From: Aptenodytes patagonicus
Taxonomy: Eukaryota; Chordata; Aves; Sphenisciformes; Spheniscidae
Assembly (NCBI RefSeq): GCF_965638725.1
Contig: NC_134963.1
Location: forward strand, 6,207,501-6,271,500
Reading direction: 5' to 3'
DNA: 64,000 bases
The translations under genes and the position numbers were made by a program. Below the pieces are notes generated by a model that saw only the letters and a list, made by a program, of their open reading frames with translations, ran no database searches and was not told the DNA's origin. This document shows positions 36,706 through 48,100 of the stretch, one piece after another; the stretch's first letter is position 1; each line of letters begins with the position of its first letter.

Positions 36706-39118
36706 CTGCAATGAAACCTGAAATACAGGTGGGGAATGGAGTTTGCCATGAGAATCCTTGTTTTAAGATGATCTAGTTTAGCTGCACGTCTTGAGCGATA
36801 TTTTGATATTCAGATTTATTTTCAAGGATATTTGAACTGGTTTCATAGGTGTTTGCCTTGAAATATTTACCATTCTGAATGGAATTTCAGTCCTCATTGC
36901 AATTAGGTTTCTTAAAATAGTCAAGATTATTATTTTGTTGTTGAAAGCGATCTGGAAAACAGTAAATAAATTAGTACTCCTACCAACACTTGGAAAATAT
37001 TAAAGATACCTGAAAAAAAAAGAAGAGGAAAGAGAGGCTATTTCTATCTTGCAGTCTGACGTGTACCGCCTGACCAGGAAGCCTTTGCAGACGCTCCGCT
37101 CACGCCCAGGTTATGTCTTGCTGGCAACAGTACCTGCAATTCACGTGTCGACACATGCTTGAACTACATCAAGGGAGGACAAGTGAGGGTGCAGGAATCC
37201 TCCTCTGAGGTTGCCTTAAACAGTGCTCTAAACTACTGAAAAGAAACCCGCTGGAAGAAGCAGCAAATTTACATAGTGTAACTGGCCTAATAACGTCTTG
37301 GCTTCCCATGTTCACTGGCTTACGGTCATGGAAGGCTGCAAAGAGGAGGTGGAGGGAAAACAAAATGAAAAAAAAAAGAACGATTTCTGTCCCAAGGATA
37401 CGGGTATCAGAAGTCAGATCTGGCAGAACAGAGCTCGAGTAGTTTAAACAAGTCAGAACAGAAAGATGGATTTTTACCTGTAAGAATGATGCATGACTGC
37501 TCAGTGAAAACGCCCGACTAACGGTACGCAGCAGAACTCTGGTATGTGTATTTACAGCTACCGACTGATTTATGATTTTGAGTTCCTGACATTCCTTTTT
37601 AATGCTCGGTTAGTACAGGAAACAGAGTAATCCTTATCTAAACAGATTACATGATCTAGACTCCTCTTTTGACCTTGCTCCAAAACAGTGGTTTCCAAAT
37701 TTTGAGGTCGGGCTCTCGTGCGCGTAAGATTTGGTGAGTGGTCTAATGCCGCAAACGTGGAAAACTCCATTTCAAATCAGAAGTAGTACTCCACGTTGAT
37801 CCTGTTAACAAGCGTGCCCATCCTGCTCTACCCTCGTAACTTCCTACATAGCCCATCGTGTGGCTTTGATGGAGGAAAAAGAATCGGAGGAGTAAGCAGA
37901 CCACCGGGTTTTCAACTGCTGCTTCACATGGTGATTTTCCCCAGGTCAAGTTATTAACAAAGGCAGAAAAGCACGCATGGAAGTGTGCATCATCCTCGTG
38001 GACAACGAGGAACGTCAGATTCTCCTCCTGTCAAACAGCACTCTTCAGCAAGCCATTAGGTAAAGCAATTAAAACAACACATGCTGTTATGCTTGAAATA
38101 TTTGATTTGAAAGGAAATACTTCAGCACGTGAAGAAGTGGCACTCGGCAATAAACATCCATAAAATTTGAACATAACTGTTGAAATAAAAATAATTTTAA
38201 GAAAGCTTTTATTGGCAAGTAAAGATGTCCACTTGGTGGCACTAGAAGGTAGTAACGGGTTTTTCTGCCACAAAAATTAGCAGAACTACTACCTAGTTCT
38301 GAAGTGAGCCTTCACTCAACAGCGGGTTTAATATGGGCACCGCCTGCTTTGAAACCAGGACTGACAACTCTCCGAGCTGCCTGATCTTCATAGGTAAGTC
38401 AAGGTGAAAAATCACGTTCACGGTAAGCCTTTCTACTACTTGACGCTACGGCTATAAACCAAGACTAAACCTAAAAGATACTAGAGTTTTCTCGAGATTT
38501 CACTTAGCGCAGAAAGTCTCCAAGAAACACCTGCCTTACGATGCAAAAAAGATCTTAAGACAATAATGCTTTAATTCGGGGAGGGGGGAAAGCTTTGCTC
38601 ATAGTTTTTAAGCATAGACTACGGAAGAGCTGTGTCAGTAAGGACACCAATCTCCCGTTTCTTAAACGCAGTCACGGACGCGACCAGCCGTTCCCAGCTT
38701 CGCCGGACAGGACAGAGGGCGGTTGGACGCATCGGCGATGACGGCGTAGCGACAATGCACCGGGCACCCCGGACAGCGGATCAAACTGCGGTTTACAGCA
38801 ACCGTTTTGCTGCAAAACGCGCACAAACGACCGCGTTTGTTGTCCCACGCGTCCAGGAAACAACGCGCGTAGCAAGACTTCGGCAGAGGCTCCAGCACGG
38901 CTTGACAGCCGCCGAGCGCCCCAAGGGGCGCGCTGCCGCCCGACACCTGCGGCTTCGCGGTCCCTGCGCCACGACCCCGGCCCTCCCGGGCCTGCCGCCT
39001 CCCCGCCGGACCGAAGTGACGAACCGGGCCTCGCCGCGGCCCGACTCCCGGCTCGGGAGGAGCCGAGGGCAGCTCCCCGCGGGCCCGGGACACCCGCCGC
39101 CCCGCCGCCACCTCTTAC
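36706..39118 (-). other. MTRFR: MTRFR 5' intron
   Basis: The intron is bounded on the minus strand by a strong donor (AG|GTAAGAGG, GT at 39118-39117) in the CpG island and the acceptor TTGCAG just above 36705. It would join a non-coding first exon to the exon with the ATG. No additional coding exon was seen inside. Its left part is ordinary intermediate-GC DNA; from about 38.64 kb it is CpG-rich. Confidence 0.6.
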
Positions 39119-39250
39119 CTCCGGCGACCCGGGGCGAGCGCCACCGCCCCCTCCTGCGCCCGCACTGCGCAGGCGCACGCCGCCCTATGCGGTCGCGCAC
39201 ACCTCCGCTCCCCGAAGGCCGCCTCTGCGCACGCGCACCTCGTGGAGGAG
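39119..39250 (-). other. MTRFR: Probable non-coding first exon of MTRFR
   Basis: A consensus donor (AG|GTAAGAGG) on the minus strand closes an exon whose 3' edge is 39119. The transcription start is not determinable; 39250 is only an approximate outer limit, chosen because CCAAT boxes begin just upstream at 39269. Confidence 0.5.
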
Positions 39251-39268
39251 GGCGTTACCACCAGGCTA

Positions 39269-39823
39269 ATTGGCACTTGGAAAGCCAATCGCTGCGCAAG
39301 GGGCGGGCTTACGCACGCCTTCCATCCACTACCAATCAGGTTCTGGGAAACCGTGCGGCGCGTAGCCGCATTAGCCAATCCCCTCGCGGCGGCGCGCGTA
39401 CTTCTCCACGTAGCGAATCAGAGTTGAAGGCGCGGCCTGGCGCGCGGTCAAGACGGCCAATCATCGAGCTGGGCTCTGCCTTGAGCGCCCTCTACCCCAC
39501 CACGTTCGAAACTCGGCCGCCAATCGTCGGGAAGGAGGCGACGGGCCGCGCCTGTTTATCGACTAACGGTCGCCGGGGGAGGCATCTCTTGGGTCGCTGC
39601 CGACGCCTCCTCGTGGGCTTCCAGAAATGCGGGTAGGAACCGGGCGAGCCCTGAGGGCAGCTGGCGGGGCCGGAGCCGGCAGCGCCGCTGCACTTGGCCG
39701 CGTCCCAGGGCCGCGAGGCCGCTTCCACCGCACCGCCCCCTTCCCCGACGAGTGGCGGGCCTGCCAGCCAATCCGAGGCGGTGGCGCCGTCAACATCCCG
39801 GAGCGCGAGGGGCAGCTGCCCAA
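39269..39823. promoter_or_regulatory. Array of CCAAT boxes (NF-Y type)
   Basis: ATTGG at 39269-39273 and CCAAT at 39285, 39332, 39375, 39457, 39520, 39768 and 39819 (start positions), with a one-base variant CGAAT at 39414. Six of the seven plus-strand boxes continue as CCAATC and the last as CCAATG. Steps from 39285 to 39457 are 47, 43, 39 and 43 bases. CCAAT is the NF-Y core; occupancy is inference. Confidence 0.85.
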
Positions 39824-41027
39824 TGGGAGTGTGGGGGCGGAGCTTGACCCGAGGGGGGCGGTGGGGGTGGAGTCCTTGGGGGGGGGCAGAGCTGAGGGTA
39901 AGGGGTGGCTTGTGAGGGGAGAGGAGTCTGAGGGGGCGGAGTTGGCGGGAGGGGGTCACTTATGAGAGGAGGGGACCCGGGGGAGTGGGGGGGGACACAC
40001 ACAGAGTTGGGGAGGAGGGTGCTAATTGAGGGGAGGCGACCTGAGGGGGCAGACGCGGCGAGAGGGGCTCACTTCTGAGGGGAGGGGGTCCCCAGAGGGG
40101 GCTGAGCTTTTGAGGCGAGGGCGTTCCCTGAGGGGACCGGGGCTTTAGAGCCCAAAGGCTCGTTGTCCCTTCTCAGGGTCCCTGGGGAAGCCCTGGGGAA
40201 GCCGAGGAGATGGGCGCCTGGCGGCGGGAGGGGAAGCGGGGACCGCGGCGCCCTGTCACCCCTTAGCGACCTGCGAGGAACGGCAGCAACCAGATCTCGC
40301 TCAGGAGGAGATGCAGAACCGCGGTCTCCGGGTCTGTGCTGGCCCAGGTGTTCGCATCTAAATCAGTACTGATACTTACGAGTCAAAACACCTTGCAGCT
40401 TGTTTTTTTTAATCCTACCCCTTTATGTAGGGACTTGGCTGCATAAGGACTGTTCTGTGCTATGGAAACAATAGATGACAGCTTAGCTGTTCCTCGGCCC
40501 AGTTATAGTTCACTTAATTTTTTATTTATTTTTTTTATCGCGAGCAGACTTCTAATGAGGTTATGAAACGAGCCTGTGTCACAGCTAAGTCCCACCCATC
40601 TGCTGTGCTGCTGAGATAGGCCATCCATGATTTTATCCTGGGGAGATGGGGGTGACTGATGTAGCCCCCACCATTGCCATCCAGCTGCTCCAGAGACACT
40701 TGCAGCTTCTGCTTTATCTGTCAGGTTAGGTGCCTGATAACCTTCAAGTTTTCCAGACTTCTGACCACTAGAAAAAGAAGAAAGGCTTTTTTTTCTTCTT
40801 CGATTTATCCCAAGAAGCTCTGCTGAAGGGATATGTGTATCTCTGATAACTTCCTTCTAATTCTTGCATTTTCAGCCCTAACCAAAGGAAATAGCTTGAG
40901 TGAGTACCTGGAAAACATTTCTGCTAAAGCCAAACAGGCTCCAATAAAACCGGGAAAAATTGGACCGTTGTCCATCAGTTTCCTTCCGGTGGAAATGATT
41001 TTTTATACTTCTGAAACTATCTGTTAG
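39627..41027 (+). other. Candidate two-exon ORF between the divergent promoter and MPHOSPH9
   Basis: I do not recognise this. The second piece is the better one: after a good acceptor (TTGCATTTTCAG ending at 40875) an ORF runs to TAG at 41025-41027, with typical-looking codons and the peptide LTKGNSLSEYLENISAKAKQ followed by a Lys/Pro/Ile-rich stretch and a hydrophobic end. It needs one base from an upstream exon. The ATG at 39627 followed by a GTAAGG donor at 39898 supplies exactly that phase (271 coding bases), giving a hypothetical 140-residue protein. The first piece is GC-rich and may be open by chance. AATAAA at 41587-41592 could end such a transcript. Alternatives are an alternative 5' exon of MPHOSPH9, a relic exon, or coincidence. 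Confidence 0.25.
39840..40140 (+). repeat. G-rich degenerate tandem sequence
   Basis: The motif TGAGGGG with AGGGGG, GGCGGAG and GGGGTCACTT neighbours recurs several times (for example GTCACTTATGAG near 39955 and CTCACTTCTGAG near 40068), with many G3-G8 runs. It resembles a decayed minisatellite and has strong G-quadruplex potential on the plus strand. Confidence 0.65.
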
Positions 41028-42134
41028 AGATGTATCTCTATGTGCTTACAAATAATGAAAACTTAAATCTGTGAAAGCTGGTAGCATGTACTTGTAAGCC
41101 CTGTAAAGAAGAATGGTTGTGCTTTGAAGGTGTTGTGCTTCTTTAAGGCAGCAGGGATTTATTCTTAGTATTATCACAGACTACTAGGATGATATTTCTT
41201 AATGTCTCTTTTTGTTCTCCATCCGTGAAGTGATCGTAAGGTTTTTCTTCAGTGTTAGAACATAGGATGAATTCACCAGGGTGTAGAAGATGCTGAAATA
41301 AGCACTACAGAAGAACTGATTAATCAATGTATTTCAAGTGTTTTCTTAGAGAAAGTATGGAAACCAGAAGAATATTTTAGTCTCTCTACAGCCATTCTTG
41401 TAAACTGCTGCTTTGAGTGCTGTAAGACCAAGTATTTTGTATTTATTTATTTATGATGCTTTCAGTTAACCAGCTGCTGTTTTTAACTGCTGTGGGATTC
41501 CTGTTTGACTACATTTGATTGTTAATCTGTAAGAAATGTAGCTCAAAACAGTTTCAATGCTTTTTGAATTAATGTTATATAGTAATAATAAAGCAGGCGT
41601 TCTGTGAAAAAAGTCAGCCAAATATTACATACACAAATAGCAGAATTGGTCAACTGCGGTCTAACTCAGTGGGTCTCGATTTTATTTTTTTGGGGGGTGT
41701 GTTTCTTCCAGTGAAGGCGCAGATCCCTGTTCAGCAGATTTAAATACATTGATAATAGGCCCTTTCACAGAAGTCTCAAAAACTGTCTGTCGAGCCTCAG
41801 ATTTAAAACGCCAACCAACCAAACCCCAACAACACTGTTCTACCTGGAACGTTTTGGATTCAGACACCCTTTACAGCCCAGCCTAGATGTGTGATGCACA
41901 GCTAGGAGTCTGTTTGATTTGTAAGAGTCCCAGCAAGTACAAGGCTGAATAAATAGCACCTGTTTGCAAGCATAGCACAGGACAAGGAAGAGAGGTTGGT
42001 TGTGGAATGCTAGCACTTTCTGGGGTGGTTTGGCTGAAACAACTGTCCCTTTAATCAAATTCTGTTTCTTCAAACAACAAAGTCAAATGGCTTTTTAAAA
42101 CGTGAGGGTGATGCTTACTTCTTTGTATTTTCAG
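40381..42134 (+). other. MPHOSPH9: MPHOSPH9 5' intron region
   Basis: Apart from the candidate exon ending at 41027 no coding exon was seen. The region is AT-rich with an AATAAA at 41587-41592. The first, presumably non-coding, exon of MPHOSPH9 should lie in the CpG island, but its donor cannot be fixed; GTAAGG at 39898 is one option. Confidence 0.45.
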
Positions 42135-42160
42135 GGTAATGTCATACTTGAGCCTAAGAT

Positions 42161-45100
42161 ATGGAAAACCGTGACGTGGTGAATACCATACAAGAAATCC
42201 CTTCATCTTCTGCAGACTCTGATGTCAGAAATACCCACAGGTCTGTGTGTAACTTGAATTGTAACAGGTAATGTGTTGATGGAATTCCTAGCAAATATTT
42301 TTATTATTTTTGTTCTGCTTAGTTAGTATGCTTTTACAGTAACATTGTTACTAAAGTGAAATAATATGTAATACTCTGCAATATATTTTAGGGTTTTTTA
42401 GATTTGCAGGTATAATCCTTAATGAGAAAAGCCTTACTGAAAGAACTGTTAAGCCTTCCGTAAAAACTTAGTAACTTCCATTGCTTTGTGTCTTTTAGAA
42501 TGGGGGAGGGGAAAACCTGTCTTGGACAAATTGTAAGAGATCATTCTTTGGAAAGATCATGCATTATGCTAAGTCATTTGTAGAGAACAGCAGCTTAGAA
42601 AAAGTGAATTGTTTTTCTGTTCAATGTCCAAGGTGTTCCCAGTGAATAAGAAGGGCAAATACGGACTAATGGCCTAAGTGACAGATAAGGAGAGGTTCTT
42701 CTTGACTGACCTGTTATGATGAGAATTACAAGTCGCTTACTGCATGTGTAACTTCTGAAAAGGAGGCAGTAGTCTTGGACTTCATAAATCATTGTTACGC
42801 AGAAGCTTATATCTGTAAGCTTCTGACCTCAGAATCTATGAAGAAGCAGATAGGTTTGATGAAAAGCTGTATTTATTGACGTTTGTACTAGTGAGCAGTA
42901 ATATCTGTGCTGATTATGCTGTCTCTCTTCTTGGAAGGCTACTGCGTTTTAATAGTATGTAGGATAAGGATGAAGCATGCTGTGGATTCTTTGACATTTT
43001 CTTGAAAAACATCCTCATTTTTATGAAGGTGTCAGGGGTTTTCTTCAGCATGATGAGGGTCACAATGTAAATTAAGTGTATAATTCTTTTATGGCTGCAT
43101 AGCATATGTAGTGTATTATTTTGGCCACTATGTTGGACAACTGGCACAATAAATAATTGAAATGTTTTTTTTCCCCTCATGTTTCACTCAAAGTCCCTCA
43201 TCCAATCCCAATGGAGTGTCTGGTTACTCAGGGAATACCAGATCCTCATTAATGCCTGGGTCTGTTGAGCTGCTTGCCTCCTTTATGCAAGATATCCAGA
43301 ACATTGGAAATGCTGACTCGGACATTGTGAAGAACTGCGAGGTATTTGATGTCAAGGTTTATTTAAAAAAAGAAAAAAAATATAATGTATCGGCTTTGCA
43401 TTTTGGAAGACAGATCTAATGATGATATAGTTTAGCAGTAAGATTTATATATGTATGTGTTTATTCCTCAGGATGGGACAAATCCTTTTACAAGGTATGA
43501 ACTAACCACGTGGATGGATTTTTATTGCAATTTTATCTTAGCTTTTTACAATATGTTAGCTTTTTATCTTAGTGTTTTACAATACAGATGTGAATACTTT
43601 TTTCCCAAAGTTACAGTACTTAAAGATTGCAAGTTTTTTGAACTGAAAAATTTAAACCTTTAAAATTGTAGTACTTTAAACCGGTCTGAAGTGATCCTAG
43701 AAATTGGAAGTTTTCTTTCTAAAAATGGCTCTCTTTCAGTTGAATTATTTATTTATTCCATTTGTAAAGATGTGTAGATGATTAGTTTGTTTCCAGATTT
43801 AAAACAACACAAAAATCATGATGTAGGGTCAATTAGCTAATGCTCTCAAACCCTTTTTTAATGTTGTTTTTGTCCTTTTTTTATTTTAAATTTTATCATT
43901 ATTTTTAGTCTCCATAAGGAACATCAGGTTTCCACACCATGAGCTTGTTCCTGCAGAATTTTTGAGCTTTCTGGCTGTGGTCCATCAAACTGTCTCTTGA
44001 CAGATGCTTAATTTGGGTGCTCTTTAACAGCTCCAAGAAAAGAATATAGATGTCTGTGTCTAGGCACATGCGTTCTATGTCCCGTGTCCTATGCTTCAAG
44101 TATCAGGCTCCGTAAATATTAGCATAAAATAATTTTTAAAATTCAGATTTTACCACATTTTAGGAGCCCTATATATTTGATTTTTTTTAAAATTATCTTT
44201 TTGTTTTCACTAAATAGTTATGTATCATGGCCTTTAGCTGGATTGTTGAAGGGAAATGTTTCTTATTGAAGTGAACAGTTCACTGGACATAGGGACTTTA
44301 AAATTATCAATTTTAAAATTGCCCATAATTTATTGAACTGGAATCAACCTTTCCAACATTTGACTGTACTTTCCTGCCAGCTGTTTCTACTTTTAAGTCA
44401 TTTGATTTTTTTTTTAAATAGAATAACTCTCTTCCCTTGTTTGTTTGGTTGTTTTTTTTAAACCAAACTTAAACTGTAGAGATGTGTTATCTTGCTGTCT
44501 AGAAGGACCTTTTTTTAAGTGAATGTGTCCATAGTGAATTGTTTCCGTTGATTGACGTGATAGGGGGCTGCATGTATTGTGGGGTGGACAGCCACCGTGC
44601 TGTTACTAAATTTTGTATTATGGCAACACCTAAGTATAAGATTGCAAAACTATTTTGTAGCTAGAGTAAAAGGTAAGAGATGCAATATGACTGTGCTTTA
44701 ATTATTTTACTTTGTGGTTTAATAGACAAGGTGGCTACAGTTATTGAGACTGGTAGAAAAACAATGTCAGGAACAAATAGTTGCCCAGCAAGAGCAGTTC
44801 CACCATCAAATCCAAGTAAGTAATGATTTGTTCATGTAGGTAGGTTAGGCTGAATGTTTCTTTAATCTACCACCCCCACCCCACCCCCCATCTCCAAATC
44901 AATGCAATATGGTCTCTGGCACTCCTGTGGTTTTTCTGTACGTATATTTAGACAGGCAGTTAATGGCAGTGGATGACTGGAATGCCGATTTACAGGATGC
45001 ATATTTGAGATAGCCTTGGCTAATTAACAAAGTAACTGGTAGGAACCATTTCAGAAGTAAAGATTCTTGGATTATTTGTTTTCAGTTGTTCTGTTTTCAC

Positions 45101-48100
45101 AAACATTTGGTTCATAATTGGATTTTGTAGGTACAAGCTGTTTTTTTTATTAACTGTTAGACTGTATCATTTCTAATTTTGAGACATTGTTATTTTCTCT
45201 TCCTTAGAAAACTTTATGCAACTTGTCATTCCCTCATCTAGACAGTATATAGCATAGGAAAACATTCACTGTAATAACTGACCACTTATTTCGCCCTTCA
45301 GTTGAATAGTCTCTACGAATGAAAAATGACCCACATGAAGATTCACATGTTTGCTGAACCATATTTATCCATTAAAACAGAAGAAATGTATATGTATGTG
45401 TAAGAGACAGTAATTCTATGAATATATAATGCTTAATATCTTCATCGTTTTGGTTGCTGTTTTTCCCTTCCCTTTCCTGATGCCCTCTACACTAGTAGTA
45501 ATCAACAGTTCCTGAACTGAATTAACAAGAGGTACTGTCCTTTTATCCTATCTCCTGTTTCTCCCCCCCCCATCTCATTATTTTTGTCCCACCAGTGTTT
45601 CCTTACCCTTGTATTTCCTTCCTCTTACTGTAGTGGTTTGATTCACTGGTTGCTAATCGTAGTCTTGACTAATCCATTGTGTTGGCTTTGCCGGTTTTTG
45701 TCTTTCTTAATAGGAAAGGCTACTTCTGGAAGAGTCGAGTTTGTGGTATCAGCAGGGACTTACTAACTGCATGAATTGCCACGCTAAATATAAAATCAAC
45801 AGCTATAACTTACTTTCCGTTGTATGAGGGCATTAGATAAAATAGATGGAGCTATTCCAAACTTAAACTGGTATGCCAGTGACCTAGTGAAAATACTGAA
45901 ATACAGGCAACTCAACACATTCTAATAAGAATAATAAAAAGACAAAAATAATAATCTACTATTTGGGGTAGCAAAGCAAGATGCTGCATTAGCATTGACA
46001 TGACTCGGAGATAAGGCTTGCTCTATGCTGTGTTTCAAGACCAACTGTGCTTATAAAAATACATCTTTATCCATGTGAAAATAGGGATCAAAAGACCTTG
46101 AGTTCATTTTGGAATCAGTGGGGTCAGTCCTTGGCTTGTGTGTTTTATACACCAGAAGACAAGTGTGCTAATGACAAACTATCGCCACCTGTGGATCATC
46201 CTAAGATCAGACTTTACTGAAGAGGATTTAAAAATAAGAGTTACCTACAATCCCCAAACTATAGAAATGTCATCTTATTTTTCCCAGGTGTTTTCTTCTC
46301 TTGGACTTATTTGTGACTATGCAAAGAGAAGTAAAAATGCTATTTAATTGGAATAGTAGCCTTTCACTTTTCCCACACAAGGTATTAATGACAAAGATTA
46401 ACCGTTAGCAGAGAATCTGATCAGTTTGGTTTTCTCCCTCCCCCCCCCCAATTCTGTTTCTTCCCTTTTGTTCTCCCTTCCCTACCTTCCTCGACAGAGT
46501 TGAATCACAGAATTAAAACGCAAATGATTGCTGCAGTCATGATTGGAATCATTAGCACAACAAAAAAATTTGTTGTGGCAGAAAACTTCATCCTGAGTGT
46601 GGGGTTTTTTTTGTTTTGGGTGTTTGGGGTTTTTTTGCATAGAATGAGCTGAAATTCAATTTTTAATTCTGTTGCAAGTTAATAAAACATATGACGCTTG
46701 GTTCTTGGTTCTGACTAGCATTACAGTCCTCTGAAATTAAGTCTTATTTTTTATTTCTTACTTTCAGAGAACAAATTGATTTTTGTTCAATTTGTGCTTT
46801 CCACTTGCTATTCATATGTGAGTAATGTACTGTAGTTGTGTGAAAAATTATTGCAAGTTCTTCGCCCTGCCCCGAGGGAATTAGTTTGAAGTGTGTTCTT
46901 GATAACAACTATATACTCTGGTCTTGTAACATGTAATAAGAGTTGTGTGCTCATGCAGAGTTCAGTAATCTCAATGTAACTCTGCACGAGTGCTGATTGC
47001 TGGCCAAAGGACACAGCCATGGGCACTAGCATGAAGTCTTTCCATAGCCCTTGACAAAAGCATTAGTTGTTTCTCACAGCTGTTTCAGTATACCCATGCA
47101 CAACTGTAAAACTTAAAAAAAAAAAAAAGAGAAATAATATTACTTATCTAATATACTGAAATAACTCTTCACAGACATTGTAGACTAAAGAGTAAGTAAC
47201 CTGTTAAATCTAGTGATAGGTTTGCTCCACTCCATTGGATACCAAAACAATCAAAATTTAGATCTTTGTATTATATGAACCACCTAATAACATATTACTT
47301 AAATCAGATATTTTAAAAGTCAAGTTTTATGCAAATAATCTTAGAGGTACAGTATTCCTATTAGCGTAACAGAGTAATGGTTTATACTTCCATTAAAGTG
47401 TACTTGCAATCTTTAAAAATGTATACCCAAGTTATAAATTCTTTTAGATCTAAATTTAGCAAAAGACTTTTGTCCACTTCTAATGACATACCTAGACAGT
47501 TTATATTTTTTTAGCTGGCTGGTAGGTAACTATAGTTCTGAAGGCATATAGTGAATACATGCGTGCATGTTCTTTTACATTAATAAGTGACTACCGAGAG
47601 CTGTAATTCACTGCATGGAATTAAGGATTGTTACCACGGACGTTTTACTGTTATGCACAGTATGCATATATCTACTTTGTGCATGAGATGTCTACACATT
47701 GAAAAATTTGAGTTATTTGAAATAAGCACTCTAATTCTCTCACTAATAACATGAATTGAAGACGCATCAAAATATAAATGTGATTTGTGGCACGATCTCA
47801 GGAATTTTGCCTTTTGTTTTCCTATAGCTGATTCAGAATGAGATAAGGCAGTTAGTGAAATTGCAGACCAGCGATTGGGGTGCCGGTAAGAGCAGAAGTT
47901 TGCCTGCCAAGCTTACAGACACTTTTTCATCACTAGAAAGTCAAATGGGGATGCGTTCTGAAATCTTTGAAGAAAATGAGTGCATTGTCAATCAACTTAG
48001 ATCTAATGAAGCAGAAAGTCAGCCAAATGCATCTGATCTGCATCAGGAATGTTTTGCAAATGATGCTTCAGTGAATAGCGGGTACGGTACGCTTTCTGCC

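Larger units (their letters stand above)
38640..40350. promoter_or_regulatory. CpG island, presumed divergent promoter of MTRFR and MPHOSPH9
   Basis: This GC- and CpG-rich stretch lies between the heads of the minus-strand MTRFR and plus-strand MPHOSPH9. It contains at least eight CCAAT or ATTGG boxes (39269-39823) and GC boxes (for example GGGCGGG at 39301-39307), and no clear TATA box. Head-to-head CpG promoters with CCAAT boxes are a known class of bidirectional promoter; activity in both directions is inferred from gene orientation. Confidence 0.75.

Noticed and set aside
38632-39636. 334-codon plus-strand ORF, the longest in the window
   Set aside because: It spans the CpG island antisense to the MTRFR first exon and uses a non-ATG start. 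Its Arg/Ala/Pro-rich content is what GC-rich DNA gives by chance, and frames on the other strand are open too.
46499-46530. AATCACAGAAT resembling the reverse of a CR1 3' end
   Set aside because: It is too short, without the tandem octamers or adjoining CR1 body; no CR1 copy could be supported anywhere in the window.
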